Assembly (NCBI RefSeq): GCF_032380675.1
Contig: NZ_JAWDIX010000002.1
Location: 62,001 to 126,000 of the forward strand
Direction: 5' to 3'
Length of the DNA stretch: 64,000 nucleotides
Origin: Anaerolentibacter hominis
Lineage (GTDB): Bacteria > Bacillota > Clostridia > Lachnospirales > Lachnospiraceae
The translations under genes were made by a program, and so were the position numbers. The notes under the pieces were generated by a model. The model saw nothing but the letters and a program-made list of their open reading frames with translations, was not told where the DNA came from and did not search any database. How positions within the stretch are numbered: position 1 is the stretch's first letter; each line of letters starts with the position of its first letter. Shown here piece after piece: positions 15,794-24,351 of the stretch.

Positions 15794-18202
15794 ATGGAGA
15801 GTGATGGTATGGCGGAAAATAATCTGGCAAATTTGTTGAATGCAATGACTGAAACCAGTGTTTATGTTATTAAGGAAGAAAACCATCGGCTTTTGTATTT
15901 TAATAAGCGCTGCGAAGATACTGGAAGAGGCAGAGCTGCAATCGGGGTGAAGTGCCATGACGTGTGGCCTGAAGTGTGCGCCAACTGTCCGCTTAACGGA
16001 TTGGGAGATAAGGAATCTAACCGCATTGTCTGTTATGACCCTCTTCAGAAGACTACAGTCGATGTTACAGCGAGCAGGATCACCTGGGATGGATATATCC
16101 CTGCCATTGTGGTAACAGCTGCCCCGCATCAGATGAATTTTGAGGAAGAGCAGGGCTTAAAAAAGATAGAGAAAATGTATGCACAGAGCCTTGTAACTGT
16201 ATTTGACGAATGTATTATAGCAAATCTAACAGCAGATTATTATGTTAACTGTCAGAAAGATGTTATGTGGACGGACATTCCCGAACAAGGTAGTTTTGGC
16301 ATAGAAAACCGTCAGTATGCAAGAAAGGTTGTGCATCCGGATGATCTGGAGTGCTTTAACAGTTATTTTTCCAGGGAGGCCATGCTGCGACGCTTTGGAG
16401 AGGGAAAAAAACAGATTTCCAGGAGACTGCGGAGGCTGACGCCAGATGGAAGCTATCATATGGTTGAGTTCACCGCAGCAAAGATTGGAGTAAGCATAAA
16501 AGAGTGCTGGTGTGTGCTGGTGTACCGGGATATTCAGGATGAATACCTGATGGAACAGCAGCGGAATGTAGAGATCAGCCAGCTGGCCACAGCGGCTGGC
16601 ATAGCCTGCCAGATGCTGATTGCCGTCAATCTTACGAAAAAGACGTATCATATGCTTGAATATGCCCGTCTTCCGGTGAAACAGCCCGCTGATGAAGGTG
16701 ACTTCGATGATTTGATTGAATTTGAGCTTGCAACAGTCCACCCTGACTATAGAAAAAAATTTTATGAAAAGTTTTCCCGCCAGTCTCTGATTGATGCTTT
16801 TACGGGCGGAGAGCGCATGGTGACAATGCAGGTACCCCATTTCGGGGAGGATGGCAGCTATCATTGGAATTTTACACAGGTAGTACGTGTGGAAAGCCCT
16901 TATACAGAGGATCTGATTGAAATCACATTGTCACGGAACATTGATGAAGAGAGAAGGATTCAGGAGGAAACACTGGAAAAGGAGAGAAAAGCGAAGTTCC
17001 TGCTGGAGGATGCTCTCCAGAAAGCGGAGAAAGCCAATCAGGCAAAAAGTGAGTTTCTGTCGAAAATGAGTCATGATATCCGTACCCCCATGAATGCTGT
17101 TCTGGGATTGACAGAGCTGGCACGGATGCATATCAGCGACGAGGATAAGATAAGAGATTACCTTGATAAGATTGCTGGCTCCGGCGCCCATCTTTTGGGA
17201 TTGATTAATGAAGTTCTGGATGTGAGTAAAATAGAAAGCGGAAGCTTCAAGCTGGAAAATCATGAATTCAGCCTGGATAAGCTGATGAGGGATTCTGCAG
17301 AGCTGATCAGACTCTCTCTGGAAAATAGAAACCAGGAACTTCAGATCCGGATTGAGGAAGGAATTCACCTGCAGGTTTGCGGAGACGAAAAACGGCTGCG
17401 GCAGATTCTCGTTAATATTCTGGATAATGCCTCCAAGTATACGGGAGAACAGGGTAACATATATTTCAGCCTGAAAGAACTAAAACAAAATGAACCGAGG
17501 ACAGGGACATATCAGTTCGAGATCCGGGATACTGGAATAGGAATGAAAAAGGACTATCTGGAACATATTTTTGAGCCTTTCAGCCGGGAGGATGACAGCC
17601 GGACCAGCCGTGTATCAGGTACCGGGCTGGGAATGACAATCGTAAAAAATCTGATTACCATTATGGGCGGAGATATCCGTGTGGAAAGTGAATATGGAAA
17701 GGGTACAAGATTTTTTATTACTCTCTGTTTTACTAAGAGCAACGCTTCGGCAGAGAGCAAGCCGGTAGAAATAGATGGGGAAGGAAATACCATCGCAGGA
17801 CTTCGCATCCTGCTGGTGGAGGATAACGAGATTAACCGGCAGATTGCTGCAGAGATGCTGGAAATGCTGGGAGCACGCATCGAAATTGCCAGGAATGGAA
17901 ATGAAGCGGTAGAAGCAGTTTGTTCCCATCCGCCGCTATACTATGATTTGGTCTTTATGGATGTGCAGATGCCGGTTATGAACGGGTATGATGCAACAAG
18001 GAAAATCCGCAGCTGCAAAATGGAGCGGATAGAAGAGCTTCCAATTATTGCTTTGACAGCGGATGCCTTCGCGGAGGATGCGAAACAAGCCCAGCTGGCA
18101 GGAATGAATGGGCATCTTGCGAAACCGATATCCCTGGATCAGCTGAGACAGACTCTCATTGACTGTGCGGTATGGAAGCATCGTAAGCAGAAACAGGTAT
18201 AA
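15794..18202 (+). CDS. Hybrid sensor histidine kinase / response regulator with PAS-type input
   Basis: 802-residue phosphorelay protein without obvious membrane helices, so probably a cytosolic sensor. Residues 1-110 form a PAS-like region with several cysteines (CEDTG, GVKCHDVWPEVCANCPLNG). Two more PAS-like regions follow to about 390, then a coiled coil (about 385-420). The kinase core has the H-box SHDIRTPMNAVLGL with His427, N-box NILDNASKYT, G1 DTGIGM and G2 GTGLGM. A receiver domain from about 670 has the phospho-acceptor Asp723 in VFMDVQMP. No output domain or partner regulator is adjacent. Start ATG 15794 or 15809 is uncertain; both have weak ribosome sites. Confidence 0.9.
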   Translation: MESDGMAENNLANLLNAMTETSVYVIKEENHRLLYFNKRCEDTGRGRAAIGVKCHDVWPEVCANCPLNGLGDKESNRIVCYDPLQKTTVDVTASRITWDGYIPAIVVTAAPHQMNFEEEQGLKKIEKMYAQSLVTVFDECIIANLTADYYVNCQKDVMWTDIPEQGSFGIENRQYARKVVHPDDLECFNSYFSREAMLRRFGEGKKQISRRLRRLTPDGSYHMVEFTAAKIGVSIKECWCVLVYRDIQDEYLMEQQRNVEISQLATAAGIACQMLIAVNLTKKTYHMLEYARLPVKQPADEGDFDDLIEFELATVHPDYRKKFYEKFSRQSLIDAFTGGERMVTMQVPHFGEDGSYHWNFTQVVRVESPYTEDLIEITLSRNIDEERRIQEETLEKERKAKFLLEDALQKAEKANQAKSEFLSKMSHDIRTPMNAVLGLTELARMHISDEDKIRDYLDKIAGSGAHLLGLINEVLDVSKIESGSFKLENHEFSLDKLMRDSAELIRLSLENRNQELQIRIEEGIHLQVCGDEKRLRQILVNILDNASKYTGEQGNIYFSLKELKQNEPRTGTYQFEIRDTGIGMKKDYLEHIFEPFSREDDSRTSRVSGTGLGMTIVKNLITIMGGDIRVESEYGKGTRFFITLCFTKSNASAESKPVEIDGEGNTIAGLRILLVEDNEINRQIAAEMLEMLGARIEIARNGNEAVEAVCSHPPLYYDLVFMDVQMPVMNGYDATRKIRSCKMERIEELPIIALTADAFAEDAKQAQLAGMNGHLAKPISLDQLRQTLIDCAVWKHRKQKQV

Positions 18203-18302
18203 GCACTTTGATTTGCAGGGTTCGCATTTTTTAACTCTACGCATCGTAGGTTGCCGTTTGTAAAGATGGATGGTAATCTTTTGATGAAAGGAGGTGCGTC
18301 TC

Positions 18303-18887
18303 ATGGACAATTATATTACAGGCTCTGCCATTAAGAGGCTAAGGGAAGATCAGAGATTAACCCAGCTGGAACTGGCTGCTGTGCTGGGAGTCAGTGATAA
18401 AACGATATCTAAGTGGGAGACGGCAAAAGGGCTTCCGGATATTACTCTGATTGAACCATTGGCGGAAGCGCTTAATATTTCCGTGATCGAACTTTTATCA
18501 GGAGATTATATAGTAAATCAAAATAAATCCAGCAACATGCTTCGGTCCAAATTTTATGTCTGTCCGGTCTGTCATAATGTAATCCACTCTACCGGAGAAG
18601 CTCTTGTCAGCTGCTGCGGCATTACCCTTCCTGTTTCGGAAGCGGAGGATACAGATGAAGCTCACCATATGCAGTTGGAACGGGTGGAGGATGAATATTT
18701 TATAACAATATCTCATGATATGACAAAGGAACATTATATTTCGTTTCTTGCTTATGTAACGTCGGATAAACTGGAACTGATCAAACTTTATGCGGAGGGA
18801 AATGCGGAAGGCCGGTTTTTGATCCAGGGACATGGAATGATTTATTGCTACTGCAACCGCCATGGCCTGATGAGGCAGAAAGTGTAA
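18303..18887 (+). CDS. XRE-family regulator with Cys-rich C-terminal domain
   Basis: DNA-binding regulator of 194 residues. Residues 5-60 are an XRE helix-turn-helix (IKRLREDQRLTQLELAAVLG, then KTISKWETAKGLPDI). The middle has two cysteine pairs, CPVC and SCCG near residues 82-105, resembling a rubredoxin/desulforedoxin-like metal site, followed by a domain of His-rich beta character (EAHHMQLE, ISHDMTKEHY) that recalls desulfoferrodoxin-type folds. I chose ATG 18303 because AAAGGAGGTG lies just upstream; the GTG at 18294 is part of that site. A redox- or metal-sensing role is a guess. Confidence 0.82.
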   Translation: MDNYITGSAIKRLREDQRLTQLELAAVLGVSDKTISKWETAKGLPDITLIEPLAEALNISVIELLSGDYIVNQNKSSNMLRSKFYVCPVCHNVIHSTGEALVSCCGITLPVSEAEDTDEAHHMQLERVEDEYFITISHDMTKEHYISFLAYVTSDKLELIKLYAEGNAEGRFLIQGHGMIYCYCNRHGLMRQKV

Positions 18888-18889
18888 AT

Positions 18890-18931
18890 AACAGAGGTGT
18901 CTGTCATTTATAATGATAGACACCTCTGTTT
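18890..18931. terminator. Terminator after the Cys-rich XRE regulator
   Basis: Long stem AACAGAGGTGTCTGTCATT / AATGATAGACACCTCTGTT with a three-base loop and one mismatch, followed by TTTGATT. Confidence 0.8.
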
Positions 18932-19009
18932 GATTACATAGGAAAGTTCTCCAAACTTTCCTATGTAATCAAAAACCCTCCGGGGGATCACACTGCGGCG
19001 GAAAGGAAT
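18932..19009. repeat. CATAGGAAAG palindrome repeat, copy 2 (with shared 3' tail)
   Basis: Perfect 17-bp arms GATTACATAGGAAAGTT and complement, loop CTCCA, at 18932-18970. The tail CCCTCCGGGGGATC ... CTGCGGCGGAAAGGAATC matches that of copy 1 at 15608. Confidence 0.88.
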
Positions 19010-19040
19010 CGTGTTGCCAGAGCAACCCGCCGCAGGCGGA

Positions 19041-19060
19041 GAATCCCGCAAGCGGGATTC
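19041..19060. terminator. Possible terminator hairpin at the end of serS
   Basis: GAATCCCGC / GCGGGATTC with a two-base gap. On the plus side it is followed by TTTGTTCT; on the serS side it lacks a T-run, so its direction is uncertain. Confidence 0.45.
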
Positions 19061-19085
19061 TTTGTTCTAGCTTAAAAAATTATAT

Positions 19086-20372
19086 TTATTTGCTGGGTGT
19101 AATCACTGTCTTGCCGCCCATATATGGCTGGAGTGCTTTCGGAATGTTGACACTGCCGTCTGCATTCAGGTTGTTTTCCAGGAAAGCGATCAGCATTCTT
19201 GGCGGAGCGACAACCGTATTATTGAGGGTGTGAGCAAAATATTTGCCGCCCTCGCCTACCACACGGATTCTCAGGCGGCGGGCCTGAGCGTCTCCCAGGT
19301 TGGAACAGCTTCCTACCTCAAAATACTTCTTTTGTCTCGGAGACCATGCTTCAACATCCACGGATTTCACTTTTAAATCTGCCAGATCACCGGAGCAGCA
19401 TTCCAGAGTCCGTACCGGAATGTCCAGAGAGCGGAATAAATCAACTGTATTTTTCCAGAGCTTGTCATACCACATCATACTGTCTTCCGGTTTGCAGACA
19501 ACGATCATTTCCTGCTTTTCGAACTGATGGATACGGTAAACACCACGTTCTTCGATACCATGTGCTCCCTTTTCCTTGCGGAAGCAGGGGGAATAGCTGG
19601 TGAGAGTCTGCGGAAGGGATTCCTCAGGAAGAATCGTGTCGATGTATTTTCCGATCATGGAGTGCTCGCTGGTACCGATCAGATAGAGATCTTCTCCCTC
19701 AATCTTATACATCATCGCATCCATCTCAGCAAAGCTCATAACGCCGGTCACCACATCGCTGCGGATCATAAAAGGCGGAACGCAGTAAGTAAAGCCACGG
19801 TCGATCATGAAATCTCTGGCGTAGGAAATAACTGCAGAGTGAATTCTTGCGATGTCACCCATTAAATAGTAGAAACCATTGCCGGCAACCCGGCGTGCGC
19901 TGTCCAGGTCAAGGCCGCCAAATCGTTCCATGATTTCAGCGTGATAGGGAATTTCGAAATCCGGGACAACCGGTTCGCCAAAGCGTTCTACTTCCACATT
20001 TTCGCTGTCATCTTTTCCGATCGGTACACTGGGGTCAATAATGTTCGGGATAGTCATCATGATCTTTGTGATTTTTTCACCATATTCCCGTTCTTTGGCT
20101 TCCAGTTCTTCTAAATGGGCGGAAAATTCGGAGACCTTCCGTTTCATTTCTTCTGCTTCGTCTCTTTTACCCTGCGCCATTAGGCCGCCGATCTGTTTCG
20201 AGATTTTATTTCTCTCAGCCCTGAGCTTTTCTGCTTCCTGAAGTGTTGCGCGGTTTTTGGAATCCAGCTCGATTACTTCATCTACAAGTCCCAGCTTAGC
20301 ATCCTGAAATTTGTTGCGTATATTTTGTTTTACGATCTCCGGATTGGAACGCACAAATTTTAAATCCAACAT
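19086..20372 (-). CDS. serS: Seryl-tRNA synthetase
   Basis: Class II aminoacyl-tRNA synthetase that charges tRNA-Ser. The start MLDLKFVRSNPE at 20372 follows a GGAGGA site. The N-terminal antiparallel coiled coil (about residues 28-100) binds tRNA. The class II core shows motif 2, FRKEKGAHGIEERGVYRIHQF, split around residue 270, and motif 3, TLNNTVVAPPRMLIAFLEN near 395. Length of 428 residues is normal. Upstream on the same strand is a T-box leader (20740-20975), so expression should respond to uncharged tRNA-Ser. Confidence 0.97.
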   Translation of the reverse strand: MLDLKFVRSNPEIVKQNIRNKFQDAKLGLVDEVIELDSKNRATLQEAEKLRAERNKISKQIGGLMAQGKRDEAEEMKRKVSEFSAHLEELEAKEREYGEKITKIMMTIPNIIDPSVPIGKDDSENVEVERFGEPVVPDFEIPYHAEIMERFGGLDLDSARRVAGNGFYYLMGDIARIHSAVISYARDFMIDRGFTYCVPPFMIRSDVVTGVMSFAEMDAMMYKIEGEDLYLIGTSEHSMIGKYIDTILPEESLPQTLTSYSPCFRKEKGAHGIEERGVYRIHQFEKQEMIVVCKPEDSMMWYDKLWKNTVDLFRSLDIPVRTLECCSGDLADLKVKSVDVEAWSPRQKKYFEVGSCSNLGDAQARRLRIRVVGEGGKYFAHTLNNTVVAPPRMLIAFLENNLNADGSVNIPKALQPYMGGKTVITPSK

Positions 20373-20486
20373 AATTATTTTCCTCCATTTGTACATAATC
20401 TTTTATAGGTTCGTTTTTGATGAACAGAGCAGGGCTGATTTGAGGCCGCGCCGATTCGTTCCGGAAGCACCGTCGGATGGTGAGGT

Positions 20487-20725
20487 TAGCCAAAGCCGGG
20501 GTAAATCTCGCAAACGCCGTTTGCTCGATTTATGGCTGCGCCATATAGTCCCAACAAGCAAGCCACCAATTTGTGAGCAAGCTCACCTGGATGATTTAGT
20601 GCAACCAAAGCCAGGGCAAATCTCGCAAACAAAGTTCGCTCGATTTGAGGCTGCGCCAACTATTCCAAAAAAGCAAACCACCGATCAGTGAGCAAGCTCA
20701 CATCGGGTGGCTGCTTTTTTGGAAT
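20487..20725. repeat. 115-bp tandem duplication with internal hairpins in the serS leader
   Basis: Two imperfect copies with a 115-base period: AAATCTCGCAAAC at 20503 and 20618, GGCTGCGCCA at 20534 and 20649, TGAGCAAGCTCA at 20574 and 20689. Each copy contains short inverted repeats such as GCAAACGCCGTTTGC and TGAGCAAGCTCA. The second copy also sits inside a long hairpin 20662-20725 with 14-bp outer arms ATTCCAAAAAAGCA / TGCTTTTTTGGAAT. A degenerate third unit starts near 20442. It lies between the T-box terminator and serS. Confidence 0.8.
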
Positions 20726-20739
20726 ACCCTGACTTTGGC

Positions 20740-20975
20740 AAAAAAAAATCTCCCCGCCCTTGTTATGGGACGAAAAGATTCCGCGTTGCCACCCAAATTG
20801 CCGCCCTCACGGACAGCCGCTTGATAGTAGGATAAAGGGTACCGGCCTCCGGCTTTCACCGGCAGCTGAAAAAGTGGAAAGATCCGCCGCTTCACCGGTT
20901 CGCACCAACCACCGGCTCTCTGAAGAATCGTAAGATCGTAGCTTTTCTAAAGCGCTGTTCATCTGTTTTTTCTAT
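20740..20975 (-). promoter_or_regulatory. T-box riboswitch of serS
   Basis: On the minus strand the leader carries the Stem I feature AGAGAGCCGGTGGTTGGTG and the T-box sequence TTTGGGTGGCAACGCGG (plus 20782-20798). Next comes a terminator that pairs AATCTTTTCG and CCC with GGG and CGGGGAGATT, followed by nine Ts (20740-20780). T-box leaders read tRNA charging; the serine specifier codon could not be placed with certainty. Expected to allow serS transcription when tRNA-Ser is uncharged. Confidence 0.92.
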
Positions 20976-20981
20976 TTATTT

Positions 20982-21010
20982 ACTATATAACGAATTTTTA
21001 TTCTTGGCAA
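20982..21010 (-). promoter_or_regulatory. Promoter of the serS T-box leader
   Basis: Minus-strand TTGCCA (21005-21010), 17-base spacer, TATAGT (20982-20987), placing the start near 20975. Confidence 0.6.
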
Positions 21011-21243
21011 GTGAAGTTTGAAACAAAGTAGTTTCATACTTCTTATTTATAATAAAATGATTTACGAAGCATATCATCGTTTGTTGTACAGTATCGCAGG
21101 TAAACATGCGATATGAAGAGGTATATAAATGGAAAGTCCCTTTTAATTAAGCAGACAGTTTGTTCAATAATCGGGTATAGCCAGGATTTGACTATAACAT
21201 TTCTCACAATAATGAAAAGTATGTGTATATTATATAAAAATAA

Positions 21244-21273
21244 TTGGATTTTACGGAGCAGATATGTTATAAT
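21244..21273 (+). promoter_or_regulatory. Promoter of the cytidylate-kinase-like gene
   Basis: TTGGAT at 21244-21249, 18-base spacer, TATAAT at 21268-21273. The stretch 20976-21243 is AT-rich and shows no gene. Confidence 0.6.
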
Positions 21274-21353
21274 AGCACAAAAGAAATAGATTAGTATCCG
21301 CTTAGAACACTTTAAAGTTTGAGTGTTGTAAAAGAAAGGAAGGAGTGAACGAT

Positions 21354-21968
21354 ATGAGTAAAATCATTACGATCAGCAGACAATATGGTAGTGGAGGCCG
21401 TGAGATCGGTGAGCGTCTGGCGAAGGAACTGAATATTCCTTACTATGATAACGCACTGATTACAAGAGCGGCAAAAGAAAGCGGTTTTGCAGAGGCAGCA
21501 TTTGAGAAGGCAGAAGAAAAAGCCACAAACAGTTTGCTCTATTCCATCGCGATGGGGATGAACGCTTACGGAAATCAGGAATTTGGATTTGCACACCTGT
21601 CTTTGGACGACAGAATTTATCTGGCGCAGTCCGAGATCATCCATAAAGTGGCTGACGAGGGACCCTGTGTTATCATAGGCCGCTGTGCAGATTATGTTTT
21701 GAAGGACAGATCGGATGTACTCCATTTGTTTATATGGGCTGATTTGGATTCCCGGGTGAAACGTGCGGTTGAACTGTATAATTTATCTCCTGATAAAGCA
21801 GAGGAGAATGTTCTGAAGGTGGATAAGAGAAGGGCGAACTATTATAATTATCATGCAAATGGTAAATGGGGAGCTGCTGCGAATTATCATCTTTCATTAA
21901 AGAGCGATTCTCTGGGAGTTGACAAGAGTGTCGAGCTGCTGAAGAAGTTCGTAGAGCTGCAGGGATAA
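21354..21968 (+). CDS. Cytidylate-kinase-like family protein
   Basis: P-loop nucleotide-kinase-like protein of about 204 residues. The N-terminus has ITISRQYGSGGREIGERLA, whose GSGGREIG acts as the Walker A-like loop of this family. GPCVIIGRCADYVL lies near residue 103, and KRRANYYNYHANGKWG near 160 is typical. It phosphorylates an unknown substrate; relatives are annotated cytidylate kinase-like, but true CMP kinase activity is unproven. I chose ATG 21354, with AAGGAG about ten bases upstream, over GTG 21345. The next gene starts 40 bases later. Confidence 0.88.
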   Translation: MSKIITISRQYGSGGREIGERLAKELNIPYYDNALITRAAKESGFAEAAFEKAEEKATNSLLYSIAMGMNAYGNQEFGFAHLSLDDRIYLAQSEIIHKVADEGPCVIIGRCADYVLKDRSDVLHLFIWADLDSRVKRAVELYNLSPDKAEENVLKVDKRRANYYNYHANGKWGAAANYHLSLKSDSLGVDKSVELLKKFVELQG

Positions 21969-22008
21969 GATAAAAAATGCCAATGCATGACCGGGAGAGG
22001 AGCAACTG

Positions 22009-23049
22009 ATGGTCGGTCCCATCCTGTGTGGTTTTGTATTAGCGTATTTACTGTATCCTGTGGTTCGTAAACTGGCTGTGAGGCTGTCAAAAACAAAAAT
22101 TAAGATTTTACATGGCAGGGATAAGCTTTGTAAAGGCTGTGCGGTGTTTTTGGTGTATCTGGCCGCTCTTTTCGTGATTGTCCTGGTAACCTACATTATT
22201 ATCCGATACGTTGCAGGCAGTATGGATTCTTTTCGGATGGAAAATGTGATGGATTTCTGCAACAAGTGTTATGATGGCTTTTGCAGCAAGGTTATGGAGA
22301 TTCAGAAGAGTGCCGGGATTACCCTGGTGAAGCAGACGGATCTGGACGAGATTTATAATAATCTGTCCGGTATGGGAACCGGCTTTGTCCAGAAGATAAC
22401 GGAACGCCCCGCATATTCTTTACAGAGCTTATCCCGTTTTGCGGGCAGCTGTGTGATCAGTGTGGTGCTTTCTGTTTATTTCATGGTAGAGGAAGATAAA
22501 ATCCGGGAATATCTGAACCGGATCATGAATGCTTTTTTCAGCAGACGGGTATGTGATCATATGAAAGGTGCTGTCTCGGATGCAGATCGGGTTTTCTCCG
22601 GATATATCAGGGGACAGCTGCTGGATGTGGCCATTATGACGGTAACCATCAGTCTGATATTAGCGGTTGTGGGGCTTCCGATGAGCATCGTGATCGGTGT
22701 GCTGGCGGGACTTGGTAATCTGATTCCGTATGCCGGTCCATTCATAGCGTATCTGGGGACGGCTCTGGTGGGCCTGATGACCGGAGAATATCAGAAAATG
22801 ATTATAGCCCTGATACTATTGGTAGTTGTACAGGCAATTGACGGTAATTATGTGAATCCCAAACTGTTAAGCAATGCAATTCGGGTTCATCCGCTGCTGG
22901 TAGTTGTCTCACTGCTGGTGGGAAATGCGGTGGGCGGCTTGCTTGGCATGCTGACGGCTGTGCCGATCGGTGCATTTCTGAAGGTTCGGTTTGACCGTTT
23001 CGTAGAGGGAAGGCTGGTAAAAAAGGGCCTGATGAATAAAGAAGAGTAA
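22009..23049 (+). CDS. AI-2E family transporter (PerM/YtvI-like), N-terminally short
   Basis: Integral membrane protein of the AI-2E/PerM family, 346 residues. The C-terminal half has the conserved pattern GYIRGQLLDVAIMTVTISLI, IGVLAGLGNLIPYAGPFIA near residues 225-245, and VQAIDGNYVNPKLLS near 265. Relatives normally have one more hydrophobic helix before the PILCGFVLAYLLYPVV segment; here an in-frame TGA lies a few codons upstream and the gap to the preceding gene is only 40 bases. So the protein either lacks that helix or the gene lost its 5' end. The ATG has AGAGGAG at good spacing. Substrate unknown. Confidence 0.85.
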   Translation: MVGPILCGFVLAYLLYPVVRKLAVRLSKTKIKILHGRDKLCKGCAVFLVYLAALFVIVLVTYIIIRYVAGSMDSFRMENVMDFCNKCYDGFCSKVMEIQKSAGITLVKQTDLDEIYNNLSGMGTGFVQKITERPAYSLQSLSRFAGSCVISVVLSVYFMVEEDKIREYLNRIMNAFFSRRVCDHMKGAVSDADRVFSGYIRGQLLDVAIMTVTISLILAVVGLPMSIVIGVLAGLGNLIPYAGPFIAYLGTALVGLMTGEYQKMIIALILLVVVQAIDGNYVNPKLLSNAIRVHPLLVVVSLLVGNAVGGLLGMLTAVPIGAFLKVRFDRFVEGRLVKKGLMNKEE

Positions 23050-23120
23050 CGGAAAACGTGTAATATTTTTTGTGAAATATATGAAAAATAGCAGAATAAT
23101 TTTAAGTCAGAAAACAATGA

Positions 23121-23178
23121 AAAAGAAGTTTTGCCGTCTGATTAGCAGGAAAAGTGGATGGCAATAACTTCTTTTTAT
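23121..23178 (+). terminator. Terminator after the AI-2E family gene
   Basis: AAGAAGTTTTGCC pairs with GGCAATAACTTCTT, followed by a T-rich run TTTTTATATTTT. Confidence 0.7.
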
Positions 23179-23263
23179 ATTTTGTAAAGTAGTAAAACTA
23201 ATAAAATTTTCATTTTTTTATTGTGCACAATATACAAAAAGCAGGGGATAGAACAAGTAATAA

Positions 23264-23292
23264 TTGACTAATAATTTTGTTACTGATATTAT
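23264..23292 (+). promoter_or_regulatory. Promoter of the peptide-type ABC importer
   Basis: TTGACT at 23264-23269, 17-base spacer, TATTAT at 23287-23292. The remainder of 23050-23379 is AT-rich, with no other gene seen. Confidence 0.65.
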
Positions 23293-23379
23293 TAGTAACA
23301 ATATGGATGGTCATTTTGTTGATCATTTCGATTATATCCGTGACCATTGGTCCGAATAGAGCGGAGGTTGAGGGAAACA

Positions 23380-24339
23380 GTGAAAAAATACATATTAAAA
23401 CGACTGCTCATTGCGATACCGACATTTTTTGGAATAACGGTTTTAGTCTATGTTATTTCCAATATGGCGACCGGCAGCCCTGTTGCGATGATCCTGGGCG
23501 GTGATACGACGATAACTGCCGCTGATATTCAGGCTCTGGAGCATGAATTGGGGCTGGATCAGCCGGTAATTGTTCAGTATTTCAGATGGCTGGGGCAGAT
23601 GTTCCAGGGTAATTTGGGGATGTCCTATCGTTCATCTCAGCCGGTGTTGGGCATGATCATGGAACGAATCGGGCCTACCCTGCTGCTGACGATTTCCGCG
23701 ACGGTATTTTCCATGCTGATCGCGATACCGCTTGGAATTATGTCGGCGTATAAGCCTTATACCGGCTGGGATTATATTTCTTCCGGTTTATCGTTTGTGG
23801 GCTCTTCCATGCCGAACTTTTTTGCCGGCCTGCTTTTGATTTATTTCTTCTCGGTGAAGCTGAAGCTGCTGCCGATGGGCGGTATGTATGACTCGGCTGG
23901 AAATAAGACGCTTGGATCGCTTCTGATCCATATGCTGATGCCGATGGTTGTCCTGGCGATCCAGCAGATTGGTAATATCCTGCGTCAGACAAGAGGAAGT
24001 ATGCTGGAAGTTTTGAATGAAGATTATATCCGTACTGCCAGAGCCAAAGGACTTGGCGAGGGACGGGTTGTAATCAAGCATGCGCTGAGAAATGCACTGA
24101 TCCCCGTTGTAACGGTGCTGGCGAATAACCTTCCGTTTATCATCGGCGGTGCGGTAGTAACGGAACAGATATTCGGATGGCCCGGGCTTGGAAGCCTGAT
24201 GGTTACGTCGATTAATTCCCGTGACTATCCGACGATTATGGGAATCTCTGTTTTTGTGGCAATCTTCGTATTGCTGGGTAATATTTTACTGGATATTGTA
24301 TATGGCATTCTGGATCCGAAGATCCGGCACAGCAGATAG
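23380..24339 (+). CDS. Peptide-type ABC transporter permease (OppB/DppB)
   Basis: First membrane subunit of the second family 5-type importer. I chose GTG 23380, where the protein opens KKYILKRLLIAIPTFFGITV, a standard first helix; TTG 23347 has no ribosome site. Family marks are LGLDQPVIVQYFRWLGQM near residue 63, the coupling-loop EDYIRTARAKGLGEGRVVIKH near 215 and the C-terminal TEQIFGWPGLGSLMV. About six helices. The next gene starts 12 bases later with AGGAGGGG upstream. Confidence 0.92.
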   Translation: MKKYILKRLLIAIPTFFGITVLVYVISNMATGSPVAMILGGDTTITAADIQALEHELGLDQPVIVQYFRWLGQMFQGNLGMSYRSSQPVLGMIMERIGPTLLLTISATVFSMLIAIPLGIMSAYKPYTGWDYISSGLSFVGSSMPNFFAGLLLIYFFSVKLKLLPMGGMYDSAGNKTLGSLLIHMLMPMVVLAIQQIGNILRQTRGSMLEVLNEDYIRTARAKGLGEGRVVIKHALRNALIPVVTVLANNLPFIIGGAVVTEQIFGWPGLGSLMVTSINSRDYPTIMGISVFVAIFVLLGNILLDIVYGILDPKIRHSR

Positions 24340-24351
24340 GAGGGGACGAAG

